From the NCBI RefSeq assembly GCF_036884655.1, contig NC_088340.1:11100001-11164000 (forward strand): a stretch of 64,000 bases of DNA, written 5' to 3'. Within the stretch, counting starts at the first letter, position 1. The number at the start of each line of letters is the position of its first letter. The position numbers were made by a program, and so were the translations under genes. Source of the DNA: Musa acuminata AAA Group. Taxonomy: Eukaryota > Streptophyta > Magnoliopsida > Zingiberales > Musaceae. A model generated the notes under the pieces. It saw only the letters and a program-made list of their open reading frames with translations, made no database searches and had not been told where the DNA came from. Positions 12,801 to 22,500 of this stretch are shown here, piece by piece.

Positions 12801-14486
12801 TATGGCATATAGCTGATGTTATTCTTGTTTTCAGTACTTAAAATGACCTTTGGGGTATTCTGTGTTATTTTTCCAGATTGTAAGCTTTCCCAAGAAAGCC
12901 AGATAGATATACAGAACAAGAAAAAGAAGACAAATGCAAAAAAGATAACTGGATTTCAGGTAAACCTATATTTACATGTAAAATAGCATTATTTCTTAAT
13001 GTAATAAAAAAATGATGATTACTTGCTAATAGTAATATTTTTAGGTCTGGAGAGAAATGTTTGCTAATAATCAACACCTAAATGTCCATTTGCCTTGGAT
13101 TTATTATGCTTTGGGCACCGATATGCTAGATGACTAATTTGTGTGTGTTCAAACAGTTTGCTCCGGGCAATCCATCTGAAGTGTTGATCACCTCAGCTGA
13201 TTCACAGGTTCGGGTCTTTGATGATCTCAAGATGGTTCACAAATTCAGAGGTACAAACTAAAATTAGAATTGCTTTTCTTTGAGAAATAGTAGTTAGTTT
13301 TATTTTGGTGTGTTTTTAGTATACGGTGCTATCCAGATTCTAAATGCAAACTAAACTATAAGCTAAAGTCACCTGTAGGTTTTATTATGCTACTTTGCTT
13401 CATAAGGTCTCACGTCAAAGATGCGTTCTTTTTCTTTACCTTTGTATTTTATTTTTATTGAGAAAAATATCTAAATGCAAAATTGCAATATTTGGGATTT
13501 GCTATAGATTTAGATGTTTTCTGATTGCATGAATCTATATTTCCTCCTCAAATAGATAAATATATATTTTTATTTTAGTTCGTGTTTGGCTGTGAACGAT
13601 GTGATTTTGGTGTCTGAACAATTTACTAGCGACCAAAAACAGAGCATGCATTATCTTACAGGAGAGAACATCAAAAGTTTTGATGATGGTATAAGTTGTG
13701 CAGCAAACAATAATTTTTAACCATAGTCTTCAGTGAAGTTAATGTTCTACATCTAGTCAAATACGCAGGTTCTTCAGTTGTTGTAATGGTAGTGTGCTTG
13801 CTGATTGCTGCTTGGAAATGTGGAGTTCAGGTTTCCGGAACACCAGCAGTCAAATGTCTGCGTCATATACCTCGGATGGGAGATACGTCATATGTGCGAG
13901 CGAGGACTCTCACGTATACGTATGGAAGCGAGAGGCAAACGCAGGCAAAAGCAAAGGCTTGAGCACCACTCGATCTCACGAGCACTTCTACTGCAAGGAT
14001 GTGTCGGTCGCAATTCCATGGCCAAATGCCCGAAGTAACTGTTCGCCACTATCTCCGCCGCCCATGTCCGGGAGGTTCATCCAGCAGGAACCCCTAGGAA
14101 GCACCGACTCGCAGCGGTCCACCGCCACACTCGATGACATCTTCCCCAGCGGCAGTAACTCATCCCCGCCTCTTCCCAAGAAGAGCGACTCGGAGCTGAC
14201 ACAGTCTCAAGCAGAGGAGCTCAGTAACATATCTCTCTCGGGCGCAGGGATCGGCAGCGAGTCATTTGCTTCAGCTTCCTCTTCCATGCGGGCTTCGGAT
14301 CCTGGCTCATCTTCCTTGTCCTCCTGGGGATGGTACAGTGGAGGCAGTACCAGGAGCGGCGGGGGCGGCGATCAACCGAACGCCTGGGGACTGGTGGTTG
14401 TCACGGCCGGTCTGGGTGGGGATATCAGGATCTATCAGAACTTTGGCCTGCCACTTCGCCTCAGCCGGCAAACCAATCTATTCTGA
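9873..14486 (+). CDS. WD40 repeat protein, WDR44-like
   Basis: Seven exons (9873-11537, 12126-12216, 12350-12507, 12628-12679, 12877-12959, 13157-13250, 13831-14486) join in frame to 932 residues. The N-terminal half is low-complexity: a nine-glutamine run, a Glu/Asp-rich stretch, then proline- and serine-rich linkers. It also carries the plant-specific [11 protein letters not shown] and [20 protein letters not shown] motifs. WD repeats start near residue 430 ([20 protein letters not shown]) and continue through [35 protein letters not shown] and SEDSHVYVW. The last blade ([14 protein letters not shown]) lies at the C-terminus after a serine/proline-rich insert. The architecture matches plant transducin-like proteins related to animal WDR44, a Rab11 effector. 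A membrane-trafficking scaffold role is inferred. The small exons encode single blade segments, as usual. Confidence 0.92.
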
Positions 14487-14930
14487 ATGAACCACACACT
14501 TTGATTACATTTCAGCTTAAGAAAAAGAAGAAACAAAAAAGAATTCAGCTTTTGATTCTTTGTTCTACTTACTTTATTTCTTTTGCTGGTGAAGATTCAG
14601 CATTTGTTTTTTTGGGATCTTGAGCAACATCAAATGCTATCACCAGATTTTTCTGGAGAGATATAGAACATTACATTCTTGGCCCTGTCTATTATGAAGC
14701 TCTCTCTCCTTCGAATCGTTTCTTGTGAGATTTAGAAGGATGAGGTCGTGTCCGAATTCTGGAGTTGCTTAAAAGAAGAAGCAGCAGCAATAAAACATTA
14801 TCATATCGTGTTTCTTTCGGTGATAAAATAGAAAATATTTCATAACTCGTGTCGTTTACCAAACAAGATACCTGCGTTTTATTGGTGAATGTCGTAGAGC
14901 CCATATAGGTTTCGCGATGGGAGCATTTTG

Positions 14931-15069
14931 CCATGGCAGGTAAGTGACCGGGTACCGTTTGAACGGGTTGGTATAATATTGATTAAAACCTTCAGGTGGC
15001 CATGTCAGGTAAGTGAATGGGTACGGGTTGAACGGGTCGGGTAAAATATTGATTAAAACCTTCATGTGG
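14931..15069. repeat. Two-copy tandem duplication, ~69 bp unit
   Basis: Copy 1 is 14931-14999 and copy 2 is 15000-15069. Both run from CCATGnCAGGTAAGTGA through AACGGGTnGG and ATATTGATTAAAACCTTCA to GTGG, with only a few mismatches. The pair ends about 130 bases before the SWIB ATG, so it is likely to be part of that promoter. Confidence 0.85.
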
Positions 15070-15084
15070 CCTACTTAAGACTTG

Positions 15085-15110
15085 CCCCCACCCCCCCCCC
15101 CACCCCCCCC
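15085..15110. repeat. C-run (C5-A-C11-A-C8)
   Basis: Twenty-four cytosines in 26 bases, in the presumed 5' UTR or promoter of the SWIB gene. The complementary strand could form a G-quadruplex and this strand an i-motif. Such runs are also prone to sequencing length errors. Confidence 0.9.
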
Positions 15111-15197
15111 GAAGGACACATCACGAGACTCCTTTGTTCGCTCGGTGCGCCTCGATTCCGTCGTTGGAGAGCGGGAGGGTTTGAAGGGAAAGCGGTC

Positions 15198-17486
15198 ATG
15201 TCTAGGGTTTTGGGGGGATGTCGGGTGCTCATGGCGGCGGCGAGGGCGGGCACGAAGGAGGTCGCGGCCGCTCCCGCGGCGGCGGCGTCGAAGCCAAAGT
15301 TGGGCTTGCTGAAGCCGCGCCCCGTTTCCCCGGCGATGAAGAAGTTCCTTGGCGTCCCAGAGATCTCCCGCGTCGAGGCCGTCAAGAAGATCTGGGAGCA
15401 CATCAAGGCCAACCAGCTTCAGGTCGTAGCTCTGCCTCTTCGTCTCTTCCTTTGAATCTTTGTCTACTTCTATTTGTACTTCATGGTGTTATCGTGAAGC
15501 TTCCCATCTCATGATGTGGTCTTCTGGCGATTATAGGCTTTATACGCAGACTTATCACTTGATTCGTTGTCTTAAATCCTCAAGATTGGAGAAAAATGAG
15601 GTGTTTCTTATTCTTCATGCTTTTTTGAAGACGATTTGTTGCCCGTATCAAATACATACATATTATTCATCTGAAGCACTCTTTGCACTTGTAGTAGTCG
15701 AAGTTTCATGAGGAGTGGCTTTCTAAATACATCTTGTATGGCTTTTCTTTTTCTCTTCTCTCTTCATATTTAGAGCTCCTTGGTGGATGATCCCACTTTA
15801 TTTTCCAATTTGAGACTATACTTTGGAAGAATGGGCCGCAGATTTTTCTTTTGTGAGCTGTCACATTTGGTGGAATTTCAATTCCGAGTAAGTACCAGAT
15901 TAGCGACCCAAAAGTTCAAATTGCAAAGATCTAATTAACTTGTTTAAATGACAAATTATGAGCATTAAGTGGCACTTTGATATTAAGTGGCACTTTGATG
16001 GGCTGAGGTGTTTATCTTGTCTTCGGACAAGGGTTGGGATTTTATTTGTTTATTGATAGTGTATAACTCCTTCAAACAATTATTCTAACAGCCATCTGAT
16101 TCAACCATTGGTACAACAGAAAAGTTGTGACCTAGGAGACTAGGGTTCGAGTCACGGAAACCGTCTCATTAATTGTTTAAAGATAAGGTTACGTATATTG
16201 ATCCTTCCTAGAGCCTGCATTGGCAGGAGCCTTATGCATTGGGTACACCCCATCTGATTCAAACATTCTGAAATTTTCCATGATGGAAAATTGTCATAGA
16301 GATGCAAAGAGCTCTTTTTTTGACAAGTGATTTGAAAATAAGACTGTCATGTGATGTTCATGAGGAGGACTTTAAGATGCTCCAAGTCCTTTGAATTGTG
16401 AATTTCTTAGTGTTGTTAGCTAGGTTTTCACTGTGCAATATATCAATGGTCTATCACAGAGGTTATTCTACTTGGGTTCACATGAGACTTTTTTTTTTTT
16501 CCTACTTTTATCTTGCATGTTCAGGTTCACTTTCAAGTTTTCATTGGTATCTAATATTTTCCCCATGTCTGTGACTGGCCATATTTACTCAGTTCGATAA
16601 AATATGGGAGAGAAATAAGTTTGCAACTTATTTGAAGCTTTAAGTTGGAAGAAATAGACTTTCAAATATTGGGATTCTGTGTGTTGGGCCATGAGTTGCA
16701 ATTTGTGATCAGTTTTCTGGTTTGTTACAATTTTGAAGTTCTCTTTTTTCTTTTTTTATTACTAGTTTTCTGCTTGTGTAACTCGTTTTGGTACTATCAA
16801 GCGTATACAAATGTGAACAATTCTTTTTCTTCTTTTTTTCTTGTATGCATGTATTCCATCTTCAATATGGTATCCTTTGTTAATATAATGTAAATGGTTT
16901 AGTTGATAGTTCATTTTGATTTTTTAATCCCCATAATATATGTTGTTTGTGTGTTGTTGCCGATATTTGTGGTTACATGATTATTTCTTGGTATAGATTT
17001 AAAGTTCCACACTATCTTGTGAACTTTGGAGAAGGCCACTAGAGATTCATTTATCGTCTCATGTTCATCTGCCGTTATTGTATGAATACCCTATTGGTTT
17101 TTCCACTTGTTGTCGTCAAAGATCTATCTATTTACTTGGGAAAATTCCTCATGCTATTGACACAACGATGAGGGTTATCAGCATTTATTAGAGTGTTAAG
17201 CCGGTCTAATCCGTAGCACTCGTTATGTATGTTGCTTGTCGGATGAGGCCAAACCATCAATTCTTGTTTTCTTCATAAGATTTTTGCTGTTAATATGAAG
17301 TTGTATCTGAGTATATGGTCGATTATAGTTTCTAATTAGTTTTGCATTTTTTTTTTGTAGAATCCAATAAATAAGAGGGAGATTTGCTGCGATGAGAAAC
17401 TGAAGAGTATCTTTAATGGTAGAGACAAAGTTGGCATGATGGAAATTGCCAAATTGCTCACTCCTCATTTTCCCAAATCTAACTGA
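15198..17486 (+). CDS. Small SWIB/MDM2-domain protein, probably organellar
   Basis: Exons 15198-15422 and 17361-17486 join in phase 0 to 116 residues, separated by a 1.94 kb intron. The SWIB (BAF60b/MDM2-like) fold covers about residues 42-113: RPVSPAMKKFLGVPEISR, VEAVKKIWEHIKANQLQ, then NPINKREICCDEKLKSIF and MMEIAKLLTPHF. The N-terminus (MSRVLGGCRVLMAAARAG) is basic and alanine-rich with no acidic residue, which suggests a mitochondrial or plastid transit peptide. Small plant SWIB proteins are abundant in organelle nucleoids and bind DNA; that role is family knowledge, not shown here. An in-frame ATG at 15066 would add 44 residues translated from the C-run leader, so 15198 is preferred. The intron carries an Au-like SINE (16110-16249). 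Confidence 0.93.
16110..16249 (+). mobile_element. Au-like SINE with target-site duplication
   Basis: This 140-base tRNA-derived element lies in the SWIB intron. It carries the pol III box-B-like GGTTCGAGTC and the Au-SINE landmarks GGAAACCGTCTC, ATAAGGTTACGTATA, GATCCTTCCTAGAGCCTGC and GGGAGCCTTATGCA-type sequence ending GGGTACACC. It is flanked by the direct repeat CCATCTGATTCAACCATT (16092-16109) and CCATCTGATTCAAACATT (16250-16267), one mismatch in 18. The 5' end appears slightly short compared with the full family. Confidence 0.78.
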
Positions 17487-18151
17487 ACCAAGGGTTGGAA
17501 GGAATGTTTTGCCTATGCTTCTGTGATCTGCTCTTAGTTCCTTGTAAGCTGGTATAATTCTTCGGAATTATACTGTGATCAGTATCTAGTTTAAGGCAAA
17601 TACTATTTCTGCTCGAAACATGCTGTTTTGGACCTTCAGATGTACTCTATTTTCAAAACTTTCCTGCAGCACTGAAAGTTGTTTAACTTTAGAAATTTGT
17701 TTGTGTGCTAATTGAATTTGTTCTTTTATTATCATTGGGCTGTGAAAAGGGAGATAAATTAGGGGTGATTACTCAACAGCGATGGACACGGCATGGCGGG
17801 TTTAGGAAAAGTCAAGTTCTAAAGCCGAAGAAGAGGTTTTTGCAAAGGTTAAAGAGTTGAATTGTACCCACTGGTGGTGTCTCGGAAAGAAGAAAGGTTA
17901 AACGGGCCAACAACACAAGGCAAGCATGGTATTTTTCTTTGGCCAACGGCAAGGCTACCGAGGTCCTAAAAACAACCACTTTTCTGGGAGAAAACTTGTA
18001 TCTCTCCGCCAGGGCAAAGAAGATACCAAACCTTGGACATTGCGCGGGAGCAAGAACCCCGGAACAGGGCTCCTCCTTCCCTGTGCTCTCCCAGCCTTCA
18101 CCATAAGAAACACTGCGAGGCAGCAGCAGCAACATATTCCCGCATGCCGGG
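17487..18151. other. Intergenic: SWIB 3' region and NHL promoter
   Basis: Nothing beyond the expected 3' UTR and promoter is seen. The open frame at 17926-18426 overlaps the NHL start in another frame and looks like a chance frame. Confidence 0.5.
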
Positions 18152-18751
18152 ATGGCAAAGCTTTATGCCAAGCGGCCCAAGGGCACCAACCCGCTGATCT
18201 GGATAGTCGCCATCGTGTGCGCCATACTCGCCATCGCCGTCATCGTCACCGGCATCGTCGTGTTCGCCATCTACGTGATCTACCAGCCCAAGATGCCCTA
18301 CATCAAGGTCGCCTACGCTCATCTCGATCAACTCGCCTACGGCGCTTCGGGGATGCTCGAGATCCGGATGGCCCTAAAAGTGGTGGCCGAGAACGACAAC
18401 AAGAAGGCCGTCGCCAGCTTCTCTGACGCGACCTTCGTTCTCCGGTTCCATGGGATCGACGTCGCCGTGCTGCAGACCGATCCATTCGATGTCGCCAAGA
18501 ACAGCTCTGCCGAACTCGACTATCTCTTTCAGTCATCGCCGATCCCGCTGGATAAGGAGGGGATGGAGGCCATGCGCGTGGCTCTCAACAGGGGCGTTGT
18601 GCCGTTCGACTTCGGCGGGCATGCGAGAACCCGGTGGCGGGTGGGCATTTTTTTCTCCGTCAGGTTCTGGGCTCGCATAGCGTGCCAGCTCAATTTCGTC
18701 TATCGCAATGGGAGCACCGTCGACTTGGATTGCGGCTCCAAATCCCGCTAA
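18152..18751 (+). CDS. NDR1/HIN1-like (NHL) LEA_2-domain membrane protein
   Basis: An intronless gene of 199 residues. A short basic cytosolic N-terminus (MAKLYAKRPKGTN) precedes one long hydrophobic segment (about residues 14-44), then a YQPKMPYIKV linker and a LEA_2 beta-sandwich domain to the C-terminus. This single-pass layout is that of the NHL family, whose members sit at the plasma membrane and take part in pathogen response or membrane contacts. Candidate N-glycosylation sequons occur at NSS (about residue 117) and NGS (about residue 187). The first ATG with a matching family N-terminus was chosen. Which NHL member this corresponds to is not determined, and no inducible promoter element was confirmed. 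Confidence 0.92.
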   Translation: MAKLYAKRPKGTNPLIWIVAIVCAILAIAVIVTGIVVFAIYVIYQPKMPYIKVAYAHLDQLAYGASGMLEIRMALKVVAENDNKKAVASFSDATFVLRFHGIDVAVLQTDPFDVAKNSSAELDYLFQSSPIPLDKEGMEAMRVALNRGVVPFDFGGHARTRWRVGIFFSVRFWARIACQLNFVYRNGSTVDLDCGSKSR

Positions 18752-19010
18752 CATCCGTCCGATTCCGGGACCCAGTCACATCTAGGTTTCCTTTATGTTG
18801 TTAGGTGCATCTTGTTGGAAACACGGTGCGGATTATGGTTGTGTGGGGAATAAGAAGATAACACGTGATTATAGATAGGTTCTTCATTGGGCAAATACTG
18901 TTGGATGACATGTAAAATTAACAGTTGCGGGACCCACGTCGTTGGCCTCTCACGTGAGGTGGGCCCGTGCTCCTTGGTCGTCCATCTACCGTTTTGTTTT
19001 AATTGCCGCG

Positions 19011-19011
<1 letters not shown>

Positions 19012-19073
<62 letters not shown>
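19012..19073. repeat. Compound (TA)n(GA)n microsatellite
   Basis: About 33 bases of TA repeats pass directly into about 29 bases of GA repeats. The tract lies roughly 250 bases before the syntaxin pseudogene start and could belong to its former promoter or leader. Confidence 0.95.
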
Positions 19074-19077
<4 letters not shown>

Positions 19078-19325
19078 TCTGCCTTGCTCATGTCGTTGAT
19101 TCCCGGCATGCGTCGCCTCCTTCTCTGAGTCTCCCAACCTTGTCTTCCCTTCGTTCATTCCCAGCCCTTTTAATTGTTTCAATTACCCTTGCTTAATATC
19201 TTGCTTGATTCTTCTTCTGCGCTAGCAAGGTTGCTGTTGTCTACGATCGACGTTGTCGATCCCAGATTCTAGGGTTCGGGTTAGGGATTTGTTTCTTGCC
19301 AACTTTGGGAATTGAGAGGGCGAGA

Positions 19326-19492
19326 ATGAGTTTTCCAGGATCTGTAATATTCGGGGCGGCTGCTAATCGGGCGTCGGGATCCAAGGCAGGCCGTGGCGGC
19401 CGGGCTGTTCCGGATCAGAACGGCCATCCGCAACTTCGAGCGCCTCGGCGACACGATCAGCACCCCCAGGAATACCCCCGAGCTACCTCGGG
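19326..19492 (+). pseudogene. SYP2/PEP12-type syntaxin, broken first exon only
   Basis: The frame at 19378-19492 reads DPRQAVAAGLFRIRTAIRNF, then ERLGDTISTPRNTPELPRE. This matches the N-terminal region of vacuolar/prevacuolar Qa-SNAREs of the SYP21/22/23 group. An ATG at 19326 (MSF) fits the family start, but it is in another frame: a probable one-base insertion near 19335 separates them, and the downstream frame has a TAA at about 19342. A GT donor-like site follows at about 19493, where the first exon would end. No Habc remainder, SNARE helix or membrane anchor is found downstream. I read it as a truncated, decayed gene copy, not an active one. A sequencing error could explain the frameshift but not also the stop and the missing exons. 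Confidence 0.72.
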
Positions 19493-19504
19493 AAGGTGTT
19501 CCTA

Positions 19505-22500
19505 ATTTGGTTCCTCTTTCATCTCAGGGAATTGCTGTTTGTTTCACTGTGTTGATTGACGGATCTGTTTGGTTAGGTAGGTTTTGTTCTCCGGTCGTAT
19601 ATCTTTGAGATGATTATATACGTTTCCAAAACAGCTTATCAGAACACCCTTTCCATGCATAAGAAATTATTTCAACTTTGCCCCATGCTCCCGTAAGCTG
19701 GATCGATCAGGTAATTCCTACCGGCCTGCAAGTCTCTCTTGCCTAAGCCTGCCTGAACTAGGAACATTGTCATTGTCAAAACCTATTAAGTCTTTGTCGA
19801 GCCTTCTTAATTTCAGTTTGTTCTCGCCTACCCCTGCTTCAATCGAACAGCTTAGGAAAGAGGATGGCTTTTATCCTCGTCAAAGTCGTCGTTCGTGATG
19901 TTGGACAATAGAATAGCCTAAAGCAATATTCCCCTTTTTACCTTTTATATTCTCCCCACCAGTGGCATTGGTTTAAGTGTTTGCCTGCCAGTCAAAACAC
20001 ATCAAACTAGTAAAACAGATCACCATGTAAAAGTTAAGTGTGTCTGGTTTTTTGCATGTATTTTTTGCGACTGAGTGGATGACCTTATTATTGATCTTAT
20101 TATTGAATTTGCTGAAGTTAGTGTTGACTGGTTTCTCCTTTGTCATGTGTTATTATTGATCTTATTTCATTTTACAACATCAGGTTGGAGCTAGTGTTTA
20201 CCTGGAGTTTCAAATTAACCTATATGAATCATATTATGAGAAGTATCATCTGCAATATTAGAAATCATCTTTTTACTAAATACAATCTGGTATGTATCTT
20301 TTCTCTCCCCTTGCCATATCAGACATTATGATGATTGAAACTGGAGTTTATATCTTTCAACAATGAACGGATTTCTTGGGTGCAACTTAAATTGTTTAGG
20401 AATAATCTTTCTTTTATCACAATGTTGATTCATACTGTGAGTTCTCTTACCAAAAAAATTTGACCACAGGTGAGTTCTTTTTAATGCTCATGTTATTTCT
20501 TTGTCCTAGTCTTCAGATTTTTCCCTCATCTTTTCAAGAACTATTGTTTTTGCATATTCTCTAGGAATAGTTTCATTAGTCCAGTATTTTGTTCTGATAT
20601 TTACAAGTTTTTTTTTTTCGAGACATTGATTGCAAAGACAATTGAATTACATATTTAACATAGGTCTATATTCCAAACCCTCTTTGTTGCCTAACCATTT
20701 AATAAACAAAATCTCTTGACCTACGTGGCATGTATTTTATTTTTTTATTCTTTCTACTTGTTTTTGACTAATCATTGAGTAGGAGCCCTTATTGTGTGCA
20801 AACTCTAGACCCTGGGTCCTGTTTATTAGGGAATCTGAGTTTAATTAGGTTGTGAAATATAGTTTGATCAAACTAATAAAGAACTAGCCATTGATTCATT
20901 AGGACTCACTTAGTATTGATAAGGAAAATTTTTCTTGACCAATAATTACTTGACACATGACAATATATGTTGTAGCCTGATTCACAAGAGGGGATAAGAT
21001 CTATTCGATGATCGATCTACGTGGACATTAGTCCAAAAGGGTGGCTAGAGATTGTCCCCTTAAAGAGTATTTTATGAAATATTTTCTCCTTTTTACCTAC
21101 TATTAAAACCTATCTTTAGCACAATAATCAAGGTAAAGTTACTAAAATTATTAAAATCTATCTTTACTAAAATTACTCCACCCTTGTTGATTACTGAATT
21201 AGGTATTAGAGGGATCAAATTGAGAAACTTATCGGACCTCAATATTCGTATAGGCCAATTGCGTACTATGCATGTTAGTCCACCTCAGCTCTTGAGCGAG
21301 AGTTCGATCCACCCATCAACCACATTAGACTTTTGGTGCAGGTGGACCCGAATCGAGTTGGGCTTATTCAAATATCATTGATATTTTCTCCCCAACAATT
21401 ATGATTTTGTCACAAATCTTACTGATCCATGAAACATGATGACTTGTAATAAGCTATAATTTACATGGACATCATGTATGTATTTATGTAAATCCTTGTT
21501 GTGCGAATTCTGCTTTCTCCTATTCATCTATTGTGATATTATTTTGCGTGATTGTTCATGTTTAGCTTGTAGCAGAGTCTTTCCGTTCCCTGCACCTGCT
21601 GCTTCTAGTGATTCCCAGTCCTCAATTATTATGGTTTTGAGGTAGTGGTGGTGCATTCTTTTGTTTTGTTTTTTGTTTTATTGACGAAGACGGAATTTAA
21701 ACCTAAAATCTTATTATATATTATTAAGATCTTTACCAGCTAAGTATGGAAGGATTACATTATTCATTAGCCAAAGAGTCGGGGGATTCGAGCTCGGAAC
21801 CTTGTAGGGTCAGGATCAGTTTCACTCTGTTTACTTTGCTCAACCATATCTTCACGGAAGCAACACAATTAGCCCTTTACTCATCCATATCTTCATTAGT
21901 CTCAAAAGGAGACAAATCCTCGATCATTACAGCCTCCTAATTCTCGTTGTTTCCACTCCATGTTTATCTATTTAGATGGATTGTTCAGTTGTTTCGGCAG
22001 ATATGTGACACTTTCGTGCCATCATCGATCATAATTTGGCGGATCAATTCTTTAGTAGCATACTAAAGCTCTCGCGGAAAGTGGGTGGGGGTGCTTCCCA
22101 TAGATGCACAGATGTAAGGCCTTCATCCATATCTCTGAAACTTTATGATTTATATTGATCTACTTTGCAAGTGGTCCTTCTCCAAGTCAAAAGCATCCTG
22201 CCGAGACTCATCAAGCCGATCCATCACTTTTCAAAAAGTTAAATAGGCAGCCATTAAGTGGCTTCTCTCCTACAGCAAATCTGCCCAACCACCAAGATTT
22301 TGGTGTCGGCCTCTACTGGCATGTTCAGTGACAATCTTGTCACCACTGTCTCGTATGGTTGCAACCCTCCTCTTATGCTCAAATGTGGGCTCGCCTTTCC
22401 CAGCAGGAGCTTTCTCGACCGAGGTTTCCTTGTTGCTGCTCTTGCTCGTCTTTTATCTTTGCTTGCAACGAGTCCTGCGTTAAATGAATGGATGGCTGAT

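Larger units (their letters stand above)
14487..15197. other. Intergenic: WD40 3' end and SWIB promoter
   Basis: The proximal part is the probable 3' UTR of the WD40 gene. The distal part is the promoter of the SWIB gene and holds a 69-base tandem duplication and a long C-run, each listed separately. No coding frame is supported. Confidence 0.5.
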
